Source of the DNA: Oxalobacteraceae bacterium UBA6704
GTDB lineage: Bacteria; Pseudomonadota; Gammaproteobacteria; Burkholderiales; Burkholderiaceae_D
Assembly: GCA_002454505.1 (NCBI GenBank)
Contig: DKJA01000130.1
Coordinates: forward strand, 4,215-68,214
DNA length: 64,000 bases
Direction of reading: 5' to 3'
The notes under the pieces were generated by a model that was given only the letters and a program-made list of their open reading frames with translations, had not been told where the DNA came from and made no database searches. Of the stretch, positions 17,723-26,938 are shown piece after piece; the stretch's first letter is position 1, and every line of letters starts with the position of its first letter. The translations under genes were made by a program, and so were the position numbers.

Positions 17723-18022
17723 TTAATCGATAACTTTGGGCACGAGGTACAGGCCGTCCTCGGTCTTCGGCGCGACCTTCTGGTAGTCGTCGCGCTTGTT
17801 CGGCTCGGTGGGCACGTCTTCGCGCAGGCGCAGCGCGACTTCCATGTGCGCGGCCAGCGGGTGGGCGAGGGGCGCGACGCCCTCGGTATCGACGGCCTGC
17901 ATCTGCTCGGCCAGCGCGAAGATGCCGTTCAGCTTGTCCAGCATCGCCGCGGACTGGGTGTCGTCCATGTCGAGTTGCGCCAGCCTGGCGATGCGGTTTA
18001 CGTCGGTGATGGTCAGGGACAT
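17723..18022 (-). CDS. gatC: Asp-tRNA(Asn)/Glu-tRNA(Gln) amidotransferase subunit C
   Basis: 99 residues, the standard size of this small subunit, which wraps around GatA and GatB. It begins MSLTITDVNRIARLAQLDM and has the conserved KLNGIFALAEQMQAVDTEGVAPLAHP segment followed by RLREDVPT. It is the first gene of gatCAB and is divergent from mreB across 285 bases. Confidence 0.95.
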   Translation of the reverse strand: MSLTITDVNRIARLAQLDMDDTQSAAMLDKLNGIFALAEQMQAVDTEGVAPLAHPLAAHMEVALRLREDVPTEPNKRDDYQKVAPKTEDGLYLVPKVID

Positions 18023-18102
18023 GATCGGGGTGCGCGAAGCGTTTGGTTATTTTGTAACGTCGGTATCGATAAGACTTTTATAACATCTGCTATCTGCCAT
18101 GG

Positions 18103-18198
18103 ATCCACGCGTTAAAACCCCGTCAACACCGCAAAAAACAGTCGTTACAGGGCCGCACTTTTGCGTGGATTTAGAGAAAATAGCCCGTGAATTATAAG
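18103..18198 (+). promoter_or_regulatory. mreB upstream region: inverted repeat and candidate sigma70 promoter
   Basis: The 285-base gatC-mreB gap holds an inverted repeat, ATCCACGC at 18103-18110 and GCGTGGAT at 18163-18170, around a 52-base middle. A possible promoter directed to mreB is TTTAGA (18170-18175), 17 bases, TATAAG (18193-18198). Both fit only partly with consensus. I see no open gene in the gap. Confidence 0.35.
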
Positions 18199-18307
18199 GT
18201 AGAATGGCGGGTTGATGCGTTGCCGGCGCCCCAGGCAGCCGCCGCGTCCCCACCAGGACTCTTTCGACAACTGCCCCTGCGCGGGCATAGAGCGCTACAG
18301 GATACTC

Positions 18308-19351
18308 ATGTTTGGTTTTTTACGCAGGTACATCTCCTCCGACCTGGCCATCGACCTCGGCACGGCAAACACCCTCATTTACGTACGCGGTTCCGGCATC
18401 GTCCTCGATGAACCGTCCGTCGTCGCGATCCGCCAGGAAGGCGGCCCGAATGGCAAGAAAACCATCCAGGCCGTCGGCAAGGAAGCCAAGCAGATGCTGG
18501 GCAAGGTGCCCGGCAATATCGAGGCGATCCGCCCGATGAAGGATGGCGTGATCGCCGACTTCACCGTCACCGAGCAGATGCTCAAGCAGTTCATCCGCAT
18601 GGTGCACGACTCGAAATTCTTCCGCCCGTCGCCGCGCATCATCATCTGCGTGCCGTGCGGTTCGACCCAGGTCGAGCGCCGCGCCATCCGCGAATCGGCG
18701 CTCGGCGCCGGCGCGTCGCAGGTGTACCTGATCGAAGAGCCGATGGCCGCCGCGATCGGTGCCGGCCTGCCCGTCTCGGAAGCGACCGGCTCGATGGTCG
18801 TCGACATCGGCGGCGGCACCACGGAAGTGGGCATCATCTCGCTGGGCGGCATGGTCTATAAAGGTTCCGTGCGCGTCGGCGGCGACAAGTTCGACGAAGC
18901 CATCGTCAACTACATCCGCCGCAACTACGGCATGCTGATCGGCGAACAGACGGCCGAGGCGATCAAGAAGGCGATCGGCTCCGCGTTCCCGGGTTCCGAA
19001 GTGAAGGAGATGGAAGTCAAGGGCCGCAACCTGTCCGAAGGCATCCCGCGCTCGTTCACGATCTCGTCGAACGAGATCCTGGAAGCGCTGACCGACCCGC
19101 TGAACAATATCGTGTCCGCCGTGAAGAACGCGCTGGAACAGACGCCGCCGGAACTGGGTGCCGACATCGCCGAGAAGGGCATGATGCTGACGGGCGGCGG
19201 CGCGCTGCTGCGCGACCTGGACCGCCTGCTGATGGAAGAAACCGGCCTGCCGGTGCTGGTGGCCGAAGACCCGCTGACCTGCGTGGTGCGCGGCTCCGGC
19301 ATGGCGCTCGAGCGGATGGACCAGCTGGGTTCGATCTTCTCGTACGAGTAA
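18308..19351 (+). CDS. mreB: Rod shape-determining protein MreB
   Basis: 347-residue actin homologue forming membrane-bound filaments that organise side-wall peptidoglycan synthesis. The sequence begins MFGFLRRYISSDLAIDLGT, with the membrane-binding amphipathic start and phosphate-1 motif; VDIGGGTTEVGIISLGG and LTGGGALLRDLD are the other nucleotide-binding motifs. An upstream in-frame ATG at 18212 would add 32 unrelated residues and is rejected. It heads mreB-mreC-mreD-mrdA-rodA-rlpA, with a palindromic repeat between mreB and mreC. Confidence 0.97.
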   Translation: MFGFLRRYISSDLAIDLGTANTLIYVRGSGIVLDEPSVVAIRQEGGPNGKKTIQAVGKEAKQMLGKVPGNIEAIRPMKDGVIADFTVTEQMLKQFIRMVHDSKFFRPSPRIIICVPCGSTQVERRAIRESALGAGASQVYLIEEPMAAAIGAGLPVSEATGSMVVDIGGGTTEVGIISLGGMVYKGSVRVGGDKFDEAIVNYIRRNYGMLIGEQTAEAIKKAIGSAFPGSEVKEMEVKGRNLSEGIPRSFTISSNEILEALTDPLNNIVSAVKNALEQTPPELGADIAEKGMMLTGGGALLRDLDRLLMEETGLPVLVAEDPLTCVVRGSGMALERMDQLGSIFSYE

Positions 19352-19355
19352 ATCT

Positions 19356-19388
19356 GGGGACTGTCCCCTTGGGGACCGTCCCCGGGGT
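19356..19388. repeat. Single GGGACnGTCCC repeat unit between mreB and mreC
   Basis: GGGGACTGTCCCC and GGGGACCGTCCCC lie side by side with a two-base spacer, followed by the GGGGTTA edge. It starts four bases after the mreB stop, inside an operon, where a hairpin could reduce downstream expression or protect the mreB message from 3' decay. Confidence 0.8.
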
Positions 19389-19441
19389 TATCCCCGGATC
19401 GCTAACCGAAGGGCCTTCCGTCGCCCTTCCATTTTGGATTT

Positions 19442-20506
19442 ATGGAATACAGTCCGCCGCCACTCTTCAAGCAAGGCGCGTCCGCACGCGTCAAGGTGAT
19501 GGTCTTCGCTTGCATTTCGATCGCCCTGCTGCTGTTCGATTCGCATGTGGGCGCGCTGACGGTGGCGCGCCAGGCCGTGGCCACCGTGCTGTATCCGCTG
19601 CAGGTGGTGGCGATGGCGCCGCGCGATGCGCTGGAAGGCATGGACAGCTACTTCTCCACGCTGTCGGCGCTTGAGAAGCAGGTGCGCGACCTCAAGACGC
19701 AGCAGATCGCGCTGGCCCACACGGTCCAGCAGGCCCAGCTCACGCAGGCCGAGAATGCGCAGCTGCGCCGCCTGCTCGAGGCGCGTGAAAAAGTGCCGGG
19801 CAAGACGATGCTGGCCGAAATCCTCTACGATGCGCGCGACGTGTTCACCCGCAAGGTGATCCTCGACCGCGGCACGCAGCAGGGCGTCAAGGCGGGCCTG
19901 CCCGTCATCGACAACCAGGGCGTGGTCGGCCAGGTCACGCGCGTGTTCCCGTTTACTTCCGAAGTCACGCTGCTCACCGACAAGGAGCAGGCCATCCCCG
20001 TGCAGGTGCTGCGCAACGGCCTGCGCAGCGTGGCCTATGGCCGCGGCCAGTCCGGCAACCTGGACCTGCGCTTCATGGCACCGAATGCGGACGTGGTCGT
20101 CGGCGACATCCTGATCACGTCCGGCATCGACGGCGTGTACCCGGCCGGCCTGGCCGTGGCGCGCGTCACGCAGGTGGAGAACAGCGCCAACGGCATGTTC
20201 GGCCGCATCGTCTGCCAGCCGCTGGCCGGCATCGAACGCAATTCGCAGCTGCTGATCCTGATGTCGCTGCCGGAGATGCCGCCAAGGCCGCCGGAAGAAG
20301 ACACGTCGAAGCCGAAGAAGAAGCCGGCGCCGAAGGATGCCGCCGCCGCTGCTCCTGCCGGCGCTGCTGCATCTCCTGCCGCAGCACCGGCGGCAACCGG
20401 CCTGCGTCCCGCCGTCACGCCTGCCGCTGCGCCGGTCGCCGCCGCCACGCCGGGCCTGCGTCCGGCACCGGCCACGCCCGCCGCCGCGCCGAAGGAAACC
20501 CGATGA
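19442..20506 (+). CDS. mreC: Rod shape-determining protein MreC with long Pro/Ala-rich tail
   Basis: 354 residues. One N-terminal membrane helix (about 18-40) is followed by a coiled coil (about 65-110, EKQVRDLKTQQIALAHTVQQ) and the beta-barrel periplasmic domain, which includes LDRGTQQGVKAGLPVIDNQGVVGQV-type signature. From about residue 280 a low-complexity Pro/Ala tail carries the phrase TPGLRPA twice in slightly different form. MreC links MreB to PBP2 and RodA. Its stop overlaps mreD by four bases. Confidence 0.95.
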   Translation: MEYSPPPLFKQGASARVKVMVFACISIALLLFDSHVGALTVARQAVATVLYPLQVVAMAPRDALEGMDSYFSTLSALEKQVRDLKTQQIALAHTVQQAQLTQAENAQLRRLLEAREKVPGKTMLAEILYDARDVFTRKVILDRGTQQGVKAGLPVIDNQGVVGQVTRVFPFTSEVTLLTDKEQAIPVQVLRNGLRSVAYGRGQSGNLDLRFMAPNADVVVGDILITSGIDGVYPAGLAVARVTQVENSANGMFGRIVCQPLAGIERNSQLLILMSLPEMPPRPPEEDTSKPKKKPAPKDAAAAAPAGAAASPAAAPAATGLRPAVTPAAAPVAAATPGLRPAPATPAAAPKETR

Positions 20507-21015
20507 ACCGTCCCCAGTACATCCTGCTGCCCGTCAGCCCGATCTTCATCGCGGCCAGCCTGATCGTCGCCTTCATCCTGAACCTGATGCCGTGGGGCCG
20601 CTTCATCGGCGCGCCCGACTTCGTCGCGCTGGTGCTGGTCTTCTGGGGCGTGCACCAGCCCCGCAAGGTGGGCATCGGCACCGCCTTCTTCCTCGGCCTG
20701 CTGATGGACGTGCACGACGCCACGCTGCTGGGCGAGAACGCGCTGGCCTACACGCTGCTGTCGTACTTCGCCATCATGATGCACCGGCGCGTGCTGTGGT
20801 TCCGCCTCAGCACCCAGGCGATGCACGTGCTGCCGCTGCTGCTGCTGGCGCAGGCCGTGCAGCTGGTGGTGCGCTTCGTCGTGTCCGGCAAGTTCCCCGG
20901 CTGGTTCTACTTCATCGAAAGCTTCGTGTCGGCGCTGCTGTGGCCCGTGGTGACGATCATCCTGCTGGCGCCGCAGCGCCGCGCCGTCGACAAGGACCAC
21001 ACCCGTCCGATCTGA
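20503..21015 (+). CDS. mreD: Rod shape-determining protein MreD
   Basis: 170-residue inner-membrane protein with five to six hydrophobic helices. It contains the family pattern PDFVALVLVFWGVHQPRKVGIGTAFFLGLLMDVHDATLLGENAL, here seen as separate helices. It works with MreC and RodA in the elongasome. Translation is coupled to mreC (ATGA), and mrdA begins 22 bases after it. Confidence 0.93.
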   Translation: MNRPQYILLPVSPIFIAASLIVAFILNLMPWGRFIGAPDFVALVLVFWGVHQPRKVGIGTAFFLGLLMDVHDATLLGENALAYTLLSYFAIMMHRRVLWFRLSTQAMHVLPLLLLAQAVQLVVRFVVSGKFPGWFYFIESFVSALLWPVVTIILLAPQRRAVDKDHTRPI

Positions 21016-21037
21016 CGACGGGTCAACGCGCGCACCG

Positions 21038-23269
21038 ATGACTGAGCTGAAGAACAACGAACGCGAACTGTACCTGTTCCGGGTCCGCCTCACACTGCTG
21101 GGCGTGATGGTGTTCGTCTGCTTCGCGCTGCTGCTGGCCCGCTTCGTGTGGCTGCAGGTGATCAAGCACAGCGACTACGCGGCGCAGGCGGAAGACAACC
21201 GCATCGCCGTCGTGCCGATCCAGCCGAACCGGGGCCTGATCCTGGACCGCAACGGCGTGATCCTGGCCCGCAACTACTCCGCCTACACGCTGGAGATCAC
21301 GCCGTCGAAGCTGCGCATCCCGCTCGACGAGATGATCGACCAGCTGGCCGGCATCGTCGAGGTGACGCCGAAGGACCGCCGGCGCTTCCGCAAGCTGCTC
21401 GACGAGTCGAAGAATTTCGCCAGCGTGCCGCTGCGCACCCGGCTGTCCGACGAAGAAGTGGCGCGCTTCACGGCGAACCGCTTCCGCTTCCCCGGCGTGG
21501 AAGTGCAGGCCCGCCTGTTCCGCAACTACCCGCTGGGCGAGACGGCGTCGCACGTGATCGGCTTCATCGGCCGCATCAACCAGCGCGAGGCGAAAGCGAT
21601 CGAAGAGAGCGACAACGCGGCCAACTACAACGGCACCGACTACATCGGCAAGGAAGGCCTGGAGAAGAGCTACGAGCAGAAGCTGCACGGCATCACCGGC
21701 TACGAAGAGGTGGAAGTGTCGGCCGGCGGCCGGGCGATCCGCACGCTGTCGCGCACGCCGCCGACGCCGGGCACCAACCTGATCCTGTCGATCGACATCG
21801 AGCTGCAGAAGGTCGCCGAGGAAGCGTTCGGCGAATGGCGCGGCGCGCTGGTGGCGATCGATCCGGCCACCGGCGACGTGCTGGCCTACGTGTCGCGGCC
21901 CGGCTACGACCCGAACCTGTTCGTCGACGGCATCGACACGCAGAGCTGGAACGAACTCAATACGTCGCTGGACCGGCCGATGGTGAACCGGCCGCTGTCG
22001 GGCACCTATGCGCCCGGCTCCACGTTCAAGCCGTTCATGGCGCTGGCCGCGCTGGAGACGGGCAAGCGCACGCCGTCGCAGACGATCTACGATCCGGGCT
22101 TCTGGTACCTGGGCAACCACAAGTTCCGCGACGACGTGCCGGGCGGCCACGGCACGGTGGACATGCGCAAGTCGATCGTCGTGTCCTGTAATACCTATTA
22201 CTACATGCTGGGCCGCGACATGGGCATCGACATGATCCACGACTTCATGGCGCCGTTCGGCTTCGGCCAGAAGACCGGCATCGACCTGGAAAACGAGAAG
22301 ACGGGCGTGCTGCCGTCGCAGGAATGGAAGCGCTCGCGCTACAAGAAGAACCCGGCGGCCGGCAAGTGGGTCGGCGGCGACACGATCTCGGTGTCCAACG
22401 GCTCGGGCTACAATTCCTATACGCCGCTGCAGATCGCCCACGCGGTGGCCAACCTGGCCAACAACGGCATCGTCATGAAGCCCCACCTGGTGAAGATCCT
22501 CGAGGATGGCGCCACCAAGTCGCGCACGCTGACGGTGCCGAAGGAAAGCTACCGCATTCCACTGAAGCAGGAAAACATCGACTTCATCAAGAGCGCGATG
22601 GTGGGCGTGACGACGGAAGGCACGGGCGCCCGCGCGTTTGCCAACGCGGGCTATTCGGTGGGCGGCAAGACCGGTACCGCGCAGGTGGTGGGCATCCGCG
22701 CCAACGAGAAGTACAATTCGAAGACGCTGGCCGAGCGGCTGCGCGACAATGCGCTGTTCACGGCCTTTGCGCCGGCCGACAAGCCGAAGATCGCGCTGGC
22801 GATGGTGGTGGAAAACGCCGGCTTCGGCGGTGCGGTCGCCGCGCCGATCGCCCGCAAGGTGCTCGACTACTGGATCCTCGGCAAGCGCCCGACGGAAAAG
22901 GACACGACGCCGGTGCCGAAGGAAGATGCCGTATCGCTGGAACCTGTCGAAGGCTACGCGGCGGAAGAAGAGGCGGCGCTGGCCCGCGAGCAGATGGGGC
23001 TCGATAACGATGAAGAGGCGGCGGAGGCAGCCGCCAAGCCCGCGGCGCCTGCAGCAACGGCGAAAAAGCCGGCTGTGCCGGCAGCGCCCGGCCTGATGCC
23101 GCAGCGCCCACGCACGCCGGCACCCACGCCGCAGGCGCCAAAGCAGCCGGCCACGGTGCCGTCGGAGACGCCGCCGCAAGGAATCCAGGCGCCGCGCGCG
23201 CAGGCCCCTGCACCGGCGCCGGCCCGCCCCGCACAGCAACCTGCGGCCCTGCCGCCACGTAAGGAATGA
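21038..23269 (+). CDS. mrdA: Penicillin-binding protein 2 (peptidoglycan transpeptidase)
   Basis: 743 residues, about 110 longer than E. coli PBP2. One N-terminal membrane helix is followed by the pedestal domain (QPNRGLILDRNG) and the transpeptidase domain. The catalytic serine motif is SGTYAPGSTFKP (STFK), then SCN in VVSCNTYYY, and KTGTAQ. The extra length is a Pro/Ala/Gln-rich C-terminal tail from about residue 645 on. It crosslinks side-wall peptidoglycan as partner of RodA, encoded next. Confidence 0.96.
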   Translation: MTELKNNERELYLFRVRLTLLGVMVFVCFALLLARFVWLQVIKHSDYAAQAEDNRIAVVPIQPNRGLILDRNGVILARNYSAYTLEITPSKLRIPLDEMIDQLAGIVEVTPKDRRRFRKLLDESKNFASVPLRTRLSDEEVARFTANRFRFPGVEVQARLFRNYPLGETASHVIGFIGRINQREAKAIEESDNAANYNGTDYIGKEGLEKSYEQKLHGITGYEEVEVSAGGRAIRTLSRTPPTPGTNLILSIDIELQKVAEEAFGEWRGALVAIDPATGDVLAYVSRPGYDPNLFVDGIDTQSWNELNTSLDRPMVNRPLSGTYAPGSTFKPFMALAALETGKRTPSQTIYDPGFWYLGNHKFRDDVPGGHGTVDMRKSIVVSCNTYYYMLGRDMGIDMIHDFMAPFGFGQKTGIDLENEKTGVLPSQEWKRSRYKKNPAAGKWVGGDTISVSNGSGYNSYTPLQIAHAVANLANNGIVMKPHLVKILEDGATKSRTLTVPKESYRIPLKQENIDFIKSAMVGVTTEGTGARAFANAGYSVGGKTGTAQVVGIRANEKYNSKTLAERLRDNALFTAFAPADKPKIALAMVVENAGFGGAVAAPIARKVLDYWILGKRPTEKDTTPVPKEDAVSLEPVEGYAAEEEAALAREQMGLDNDEEAAEAAAKPAAPAATAKKPAVPAAPGLMPQRPRTPAPTPQAPKQPATVPSETPPQGIQAPRAQAPAPAPARPAQQPAALPPRKE

Positions 23270-23271
23270 AC

Positions 23272-24387
23272 ATGCGCATCAACGAACGACGCTCGCTGTG
23301 GCGGCGCGTGCGCCCCTACCTGACGGTGTTCGACCCGCCGCTGATGGCGGTGCTGATGATGCTGCTGGCGACGAGCCTGATCACGCTGTACTCGGCCAGC
23401 ATCGGCATCCCCGGCAAGATCGAGGACCAGGTGCGCAATATCGCCATGTCCGTCTTCGTCATGTGGGTGGTGGCCAACGTCACGCCGCAGATGATGATGC
23501 GGATCGCCGTGCCGGCCTACGCCGTCACGGTGCTGCTGCTGGTGGCGGTGGCGCTGTTCGGCACGATCAAGCTGGGCGCGCGGCGCTGGCTGCATATCGG
23601 CGTCATCGACATCCAGCCGTCCGAATTCGCCAAGATCGCCGTGCCGCTGATGCTGGCCTGGTTCTTCCAGCAGCAGCAGGGCCATTTGCGCTGGCACTCG
23701 TATGCGATCGGCGCCGTGCTGCTGGTGGTGCCGACGGCGCTGATCATGCGCCAGCCCGACCTGGGCACGTCGCTGCTGGTCGTGGCGGCCGGCTTCTGCG
23801 TGATCTACCTGGCCGGCCTGCCGTGGAAGGCGCTGCTGGCGCTGATCGTGGCCGGCGCGTGCAGCATGCCGATCGCCTGGTCGCTGCTGCACGACTACCA
23901 GCGCGAACGCGTGATGACGCTGATCGACCCAACGGCCGACCCGCTGGGCAAGGGCTTCCACATCATCCAGTCCGTCATCGCCATCGGTTCCGGCGGCACG
24001 ATGGGCAAGGGCTGGACGAAAGGCACGCAGGCCCACCTGGAATTCATCCCCGAACGCACCACCGACTTCATCTTCTCCGTCTATTCGGAGGAATTCGGCC
24101 TGGCCGGCAACCTGTTCCTGCTGCTGCTGTACCTGCTGCTGATCGGCCGCGGCCTGATGATCACGGCGAATGCGCCGAACTTCTTCACCCGGCTGCTGGC
24201 GGGGGCGACGACGATGATCTTCTTCACCTATGCCTTCGTCAACATGGGCATGGTCAGCGGCATCCTGCCGGTGGTCGGCGTGCCGCTGCCGTTCATGAGC
24301 TACGGCGGCACGGCGCTGCTGACGCTGGGCCTCGCGTCGGGCATCCTGATGAGCATCCAGCGCCACCGCAAGCTGGTGCAGACGTGA
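23272..24387 (+). CDS. rodA: Rod shape-determining protein RodA (peptidoglycan glycosyltransferase)
   Basis: 371-residue SEDS-family polymerase with about ten membrane helices. Motifs include QPSEFAKIAVPLMLAW, RQPDLGTSLL, FIPERTTDFIFSVYSEEFG and GVPLPFMSYGGTALL. ATG codons exist at 23266 (overlapping the mrdA stop) and 23272. The second is preferred because AAGGA lies six bases upstream of it. It overlaps the rlpA start by one base. Confidence 0.96.
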   Translation: MRINERRSLWRRVRPYLTVFDPPLMAVLMMLLATSLITLYSASIGIPGKIEDQVRNIAMSVFVMWVVANVTPQMMMRIAVPAYAVTVLLLVAVALFGTIKLGARRWLHIGVIDIQPSEFAKIAVPLMLAWFFQQQQGHLRWHSYAIGAVLLVVPTALIMRQPDLGTSLLVVAAGFCVIYLAGLPWKALLALIVAGACSMPIAWSLLHDYQRERVMTLIDPTADPLGKGFHIIQSVIAIGSGGTMGKGWTKGTQAHLEFIPERTTDFIFSVYSEEFGLAGNLFLLLLYLLLIGRGLMITANAPNFFTRLLAGATTMIFFTYAFVNMGMVSGILPVVGVPLPFMSYGGTALLTLGLASGILMSIQRHRKLVQT

Positions 24388-25424
24388 TGCGGGCACGCGT
24401 GACACGCTGGGCCGGCACGCCGGTACTGCTGGCGGCGTTGCTGGCGCTGGCCGGCTGCAGCGGCCCGGAAATCATCAGCCACCTGCCGGGCGCGCCGAAG
24501 GTCAAGCCGAAACATCGCGAACCGGGCACGCCGGACCTGCCGCCGGCGAACTCCGGGCGGGGCGGCTATTACAAGGACGACGGCCCGGGCGACAATCCGC
24601 CGCCGAACCTGATGCAGGTGCCGGATGCGGAAGTGTGCAACGATCCGCTGCTGCCCCGTTCGAACCGGCCGTACACGGTGCTGGGCAATACCTATACGCC
24701 GATCCCCGGCGACCAGCAGCTGACGCAGCGCGGCATGGGCACCTGGTACGGCAAGAAGTTCCACGGCCAGCGCACGTCGTCCGGCGAGCTGTACGACATG
24801 TACAAGATGACGGCCGCGCACACCACGCTGCCGATCCCGTCGTACGCGCGCGTGACGAACATCGGCAACGGCAACAGCGTCGTCGTGCGCATCAACGACC
24901 GCGGGCCGTTCCACTCGTCGCGCGTGATCGACGTGTCGTACACGGCGGCGCTGAAACTGGGCCTGCTGGCCAACGGCAGCGCGCAGCTGGAAGTCACCCG
25001 CATCATGCCGGACGAGATCGACCGCATGATCGCCGCCCGCAAGGCCGGCAACGTGATCGCCGCGGTGGAGGGCGTTTCCTCCGCGTCGCTGCAACCGGGC
25101 GCGCCGCTGCTGGTGTCGGCCGGGCCGGATGAACTGGAGAGCTTCATCCTGGCGCGCGGCACCGCCGAGGACACGCAGGCGCCGGGCACCGGCGGCTACT
25201 ACTTGCAGCTGGGCGCCTACACCCGCGAGGAAAGCGCCGCGACGATGCGCGACCGGCTGGCCGGCGCCACGCGGGGCAGCGATTTCGAGGTGGTGCAGGC
25301 TGGGCAGGTGTACCGGCTGTATGGCGGGCCGTTCGCCAGCCGGCAGGAAGCGGCCGCGGCGGCGGCAAGGCTGCCGACGGCGTTGAGGCTGAAGCCGTTG
25401 ATCGTGCAGCGGGAAGTGAACTGA
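24387..25424 (+). CDS. rlpA: Septal ring lytic transglycosylase RlpA (lipoprotein, DPBB and SPOR domains)
   Basis: 345 residues. The lipobox is LALAGC with the acylated Cys at 24. A double-psi beta-barrel domain follows (GTWYGKKFHGQRTSSGE, then VVVRINDRGPFHSSRVIDVS), and a SPOR domain lies at the C-terminus from about residue 265 (GYYLQLGAYTREESA). It cleaves glycan strands stripped of stem peptides at division sites. Its ATG overlaps the rodA stop (TGATG), so it is the last gene of the elongasome operon; a GTG one codon earlier is possible. Confidence 0.94.
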   Translation: MRARVTRWAGTPVLLAALLALAGCSGPEIISHLPGAPKVKPKHREPGTPDLPPANSGRGGYYKDDGPGDNPPPNLMQVPDAEVCNDPLLPRSNRPYTVLGNTYTPIPGDQQLTQRGMGTWYGKKFHGQRTSSGELYDMYKMTAAHTTLPIPSYARVTNIGNGNSVVVRINDRGPFHSSRVIDVSYTAALKLGLLANGSAQLEVTRIMPDEIDRMIAARKAGNVIAAVEGVSSASLQPGAPLLVSAGPDELESFILARGTAEDTQAPGTGGYYLQLGAYTREESAATMRDRLAGATRGSDFEVVQAGQVYRLYGGPFASRQEAAAAAARLPTALRLKPLIVQREVN

Positions 25425-25467
25425 GGCGGGTTTTTTGCACTCAGGCGTTTAAGGCACGAACAGACCA

Positions 25468-25495
25468 GGGGACAGTCCCTTGCAGGGACAGTCCC
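25468..25495. repeat. Single GGGACnGTCCC repeat unit
   Basis: Two GGGACAGTCCC palindromes around TTGCA sit between the convergent rlpA and SPOR-protein genes. The unit ends one base before the stop codon (25497-25499) of the minus-strand gene. Confidence 0.85.
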
Positions 25496-25496
25496 G

Positions 25497-26180
25497 TTAC
25501 TGGCACTTGCGGATCTGCTGATCCGGAAACTTCGTCACGATGGATGCCAGCCGTGTTTGCGTCTCGCTGCCGATGTCGCGGAACTGGTAAGCCACTTCCT
25601 TGCTGGGCGAGTAGCGGGGCGACACGCGGGCGCCGCGCACGCCCTGCTTGACGAGCGTGGCCAGCTGCGTCTGCGCCGCCGTCTCGCTCTTGAACACGCC
25701 CAGCGAAATCCCCCACCGCATCGGCTGGCTGTCGTTCATCACGAACAGGTTGGTCACGCCGCGCGCGCGCAGTTCGGCGGCCTTGCGGTCGGCCGCTTCC
25801 TTGCTGCCCTGCGGCGGAATGTTCACCATGTAGCTGGAGATATCCTGGCCCTGCACGTTGCGGCGCGACTGCCGGTCGCCCAGTTCCAGCTCGCCCACCT
25901 GCGCTTCGAAGCGGCGCGCTTCGGCCGGCGCGAAATTGCCGACGTCGAGGCAGGCCACCGTCACCGGTTCGTCTTTCGGCGCGGGCGGCGGCGGTGCCAC
26001 GGCGGCCACGGCGGCGTTGGCCTGAGCCGCGGTCAGCGGCTTGAGCTCCTTCGCATTGAGCTGGTTGTTCAGCCGCGCCGGTTCGCGCTCGCCGTCGTTC
26101 AGGTTGCCGATATAGCCCTGGCCGGCCGCGAACAGCGCGGCATTGGCGGCCAGCAGCAGGAAAAAGATCAATTTCAGCAC
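25497..26180 (-). CDS. SPOR domain-containing membrane protein
   Basis: 227 residues. One N-terminal membrane helix (LKLIFFLLLAANAALFAAG) is followed by a linker with a Pro run and a C-terminal SPOR domain (SYMVNIPPQGSKEAADRKAAELRARGV, read in parts), then KFPDQQIRKCQ at the end. SPOR domains bind denuded glycan strands at the septum. The start is a GTG that overlaps the coaX stop (GTGCTGA), so translation is coupled to coaX. Role inferred: cell-envelope or division accessory. Confidence 0.82.
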   Translation of the reverse strand: MLKLIFFLLLAANAALFAAGQGYIGNLNDGEREPARLNNQLNAKELKPLTAAQANAAVAAVAPPPPAPKDEPVTVACLDVGNFAPAEARRFEAQVGELELGDRQSRRNVQGQDISSYMVNIPPQGSKEAADRKAAELRARGVTNLFVMNDSQPMRWGISLGVFKSETAAQTQLATLVKQGVRGARVSPRYSPSKEVAYQFRDIGSETQTRLASIVTKFPDQQIRKCQ

Positions 26181-26938
26181 AGTCCGTTCACCCGTTCCGC
26201 CAGCAGCGTGGCGTGCAGTCCGATCATCACGATATTGTCCACGTGGCGCGCCGGCCGCGCCAGCGCGGGCGCGATGTACACCGCCGCGCCACCGGAGATG
26301 ATACAGCCTGCGCCCGCATGGCCGGCCAGCGCGCGGTCGATCGCACCGGCCTGCGCGTTCAGGCAGCCGGCCAGGATCGCATCGTCGGTATTGTCGGCAA
26401 ACACGGGCGGCACGGCGGCGCCGGGCGCGATCTGCGGCAGCTGGGCCGTGTTGCGCGCCAGCGATGCGGCCATCAGGCCCAGGCCCGGCAGGATCATGCC
26501 GCCGATGAAGGTGCCGTGGGCGGTGACGGCATCGACGGTCGTCGCCGTGCCGCAGTTGGCCACCACGATGGCGCGGCCCGGTTCCAGCGCATGCGCGCCG
26601 ATCGCCGCGGCGAAGCGGTCGCAGCCCAGCTGCGCGGGATTGCGGTAGCCGTTGACGATGCCGGCCCGCGCCGGCACGGATGCAAACCATTCGATGACTG
26701 CATCGGGCGCAAGCGCCGCAAGCTGCTGTTCCAGCGCGGCGCGTACGGAACCGCCGGCCACGTTCGCTACCAGCACCGAGGCCGGCGCAACGCCGGCAGC
26801 GAGCCACTGCGCCGCCAGTTCTTCCAGCTGCCCGTGCGGCGCGGCGCCTTGCGCAGTCCACGTGCCGAGCGGCGCATCGGTGTCAGCGAGTGCCCACTTG
26901 ACGCGGGTATTGCCGGCATCGATGAGGAGCCAGCTCAT
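26174..26938 (-). CDS. coaX: Type III pantothenate kinase
   Basis: 254 residues. It phosphorylates pantothenate as the first step of coenzyme A synthesis. It begins MSWLLIDAGNTRVKWALAD, the ASKHA-fold phosphate motif, with LGCDRFAAAIGA and VVANCGTATTVDAV, and GGMILPGLGLMAASLARNTAQL. It overlaps the birA stop by four bases and the next gene by seven. In this group birA and coaX are commonly adjacent, and sometimes the kinase gene is mistaken for a Bvg accessory factor. Confidence 0.94.
   Translation of the reverse strand: MSWLLIDAGNTRVKWALADTDAPLGTWTAQGAAPHGQLEELAAQWLAAGVAPASVLVANVAGGSVRAALEQQLAALAPDAVIEWFASVPARAGIVNGYRNPAQLGCDRFAAAIGAHALEPGRAIVVANCGTATTVDAVTAHGTFIGGMILPGLGLMAASLARNTAQLPQIAPGAAVPPVFADNTDDAILAGCLNAQAGAIDRALAGHAGAGCIISGGAAVYIAPALARPARHVDNIVMIGLHATLLAERVNGLC

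Noticed and set aside
14494..17733. A 1079-residue open frame on the plus strand opposite gatB and gatA
   Set aside because: It is a mirror of the strongly supported gatCAB genes; high GC leaves antisense frames open. Composition is Arg/His-rich and no family is visible.
21023..23239. A 738-residue antisense frame over mrdA
   Set aside because: Shadow of the PBP2 gene, which has all catalytic motifs.
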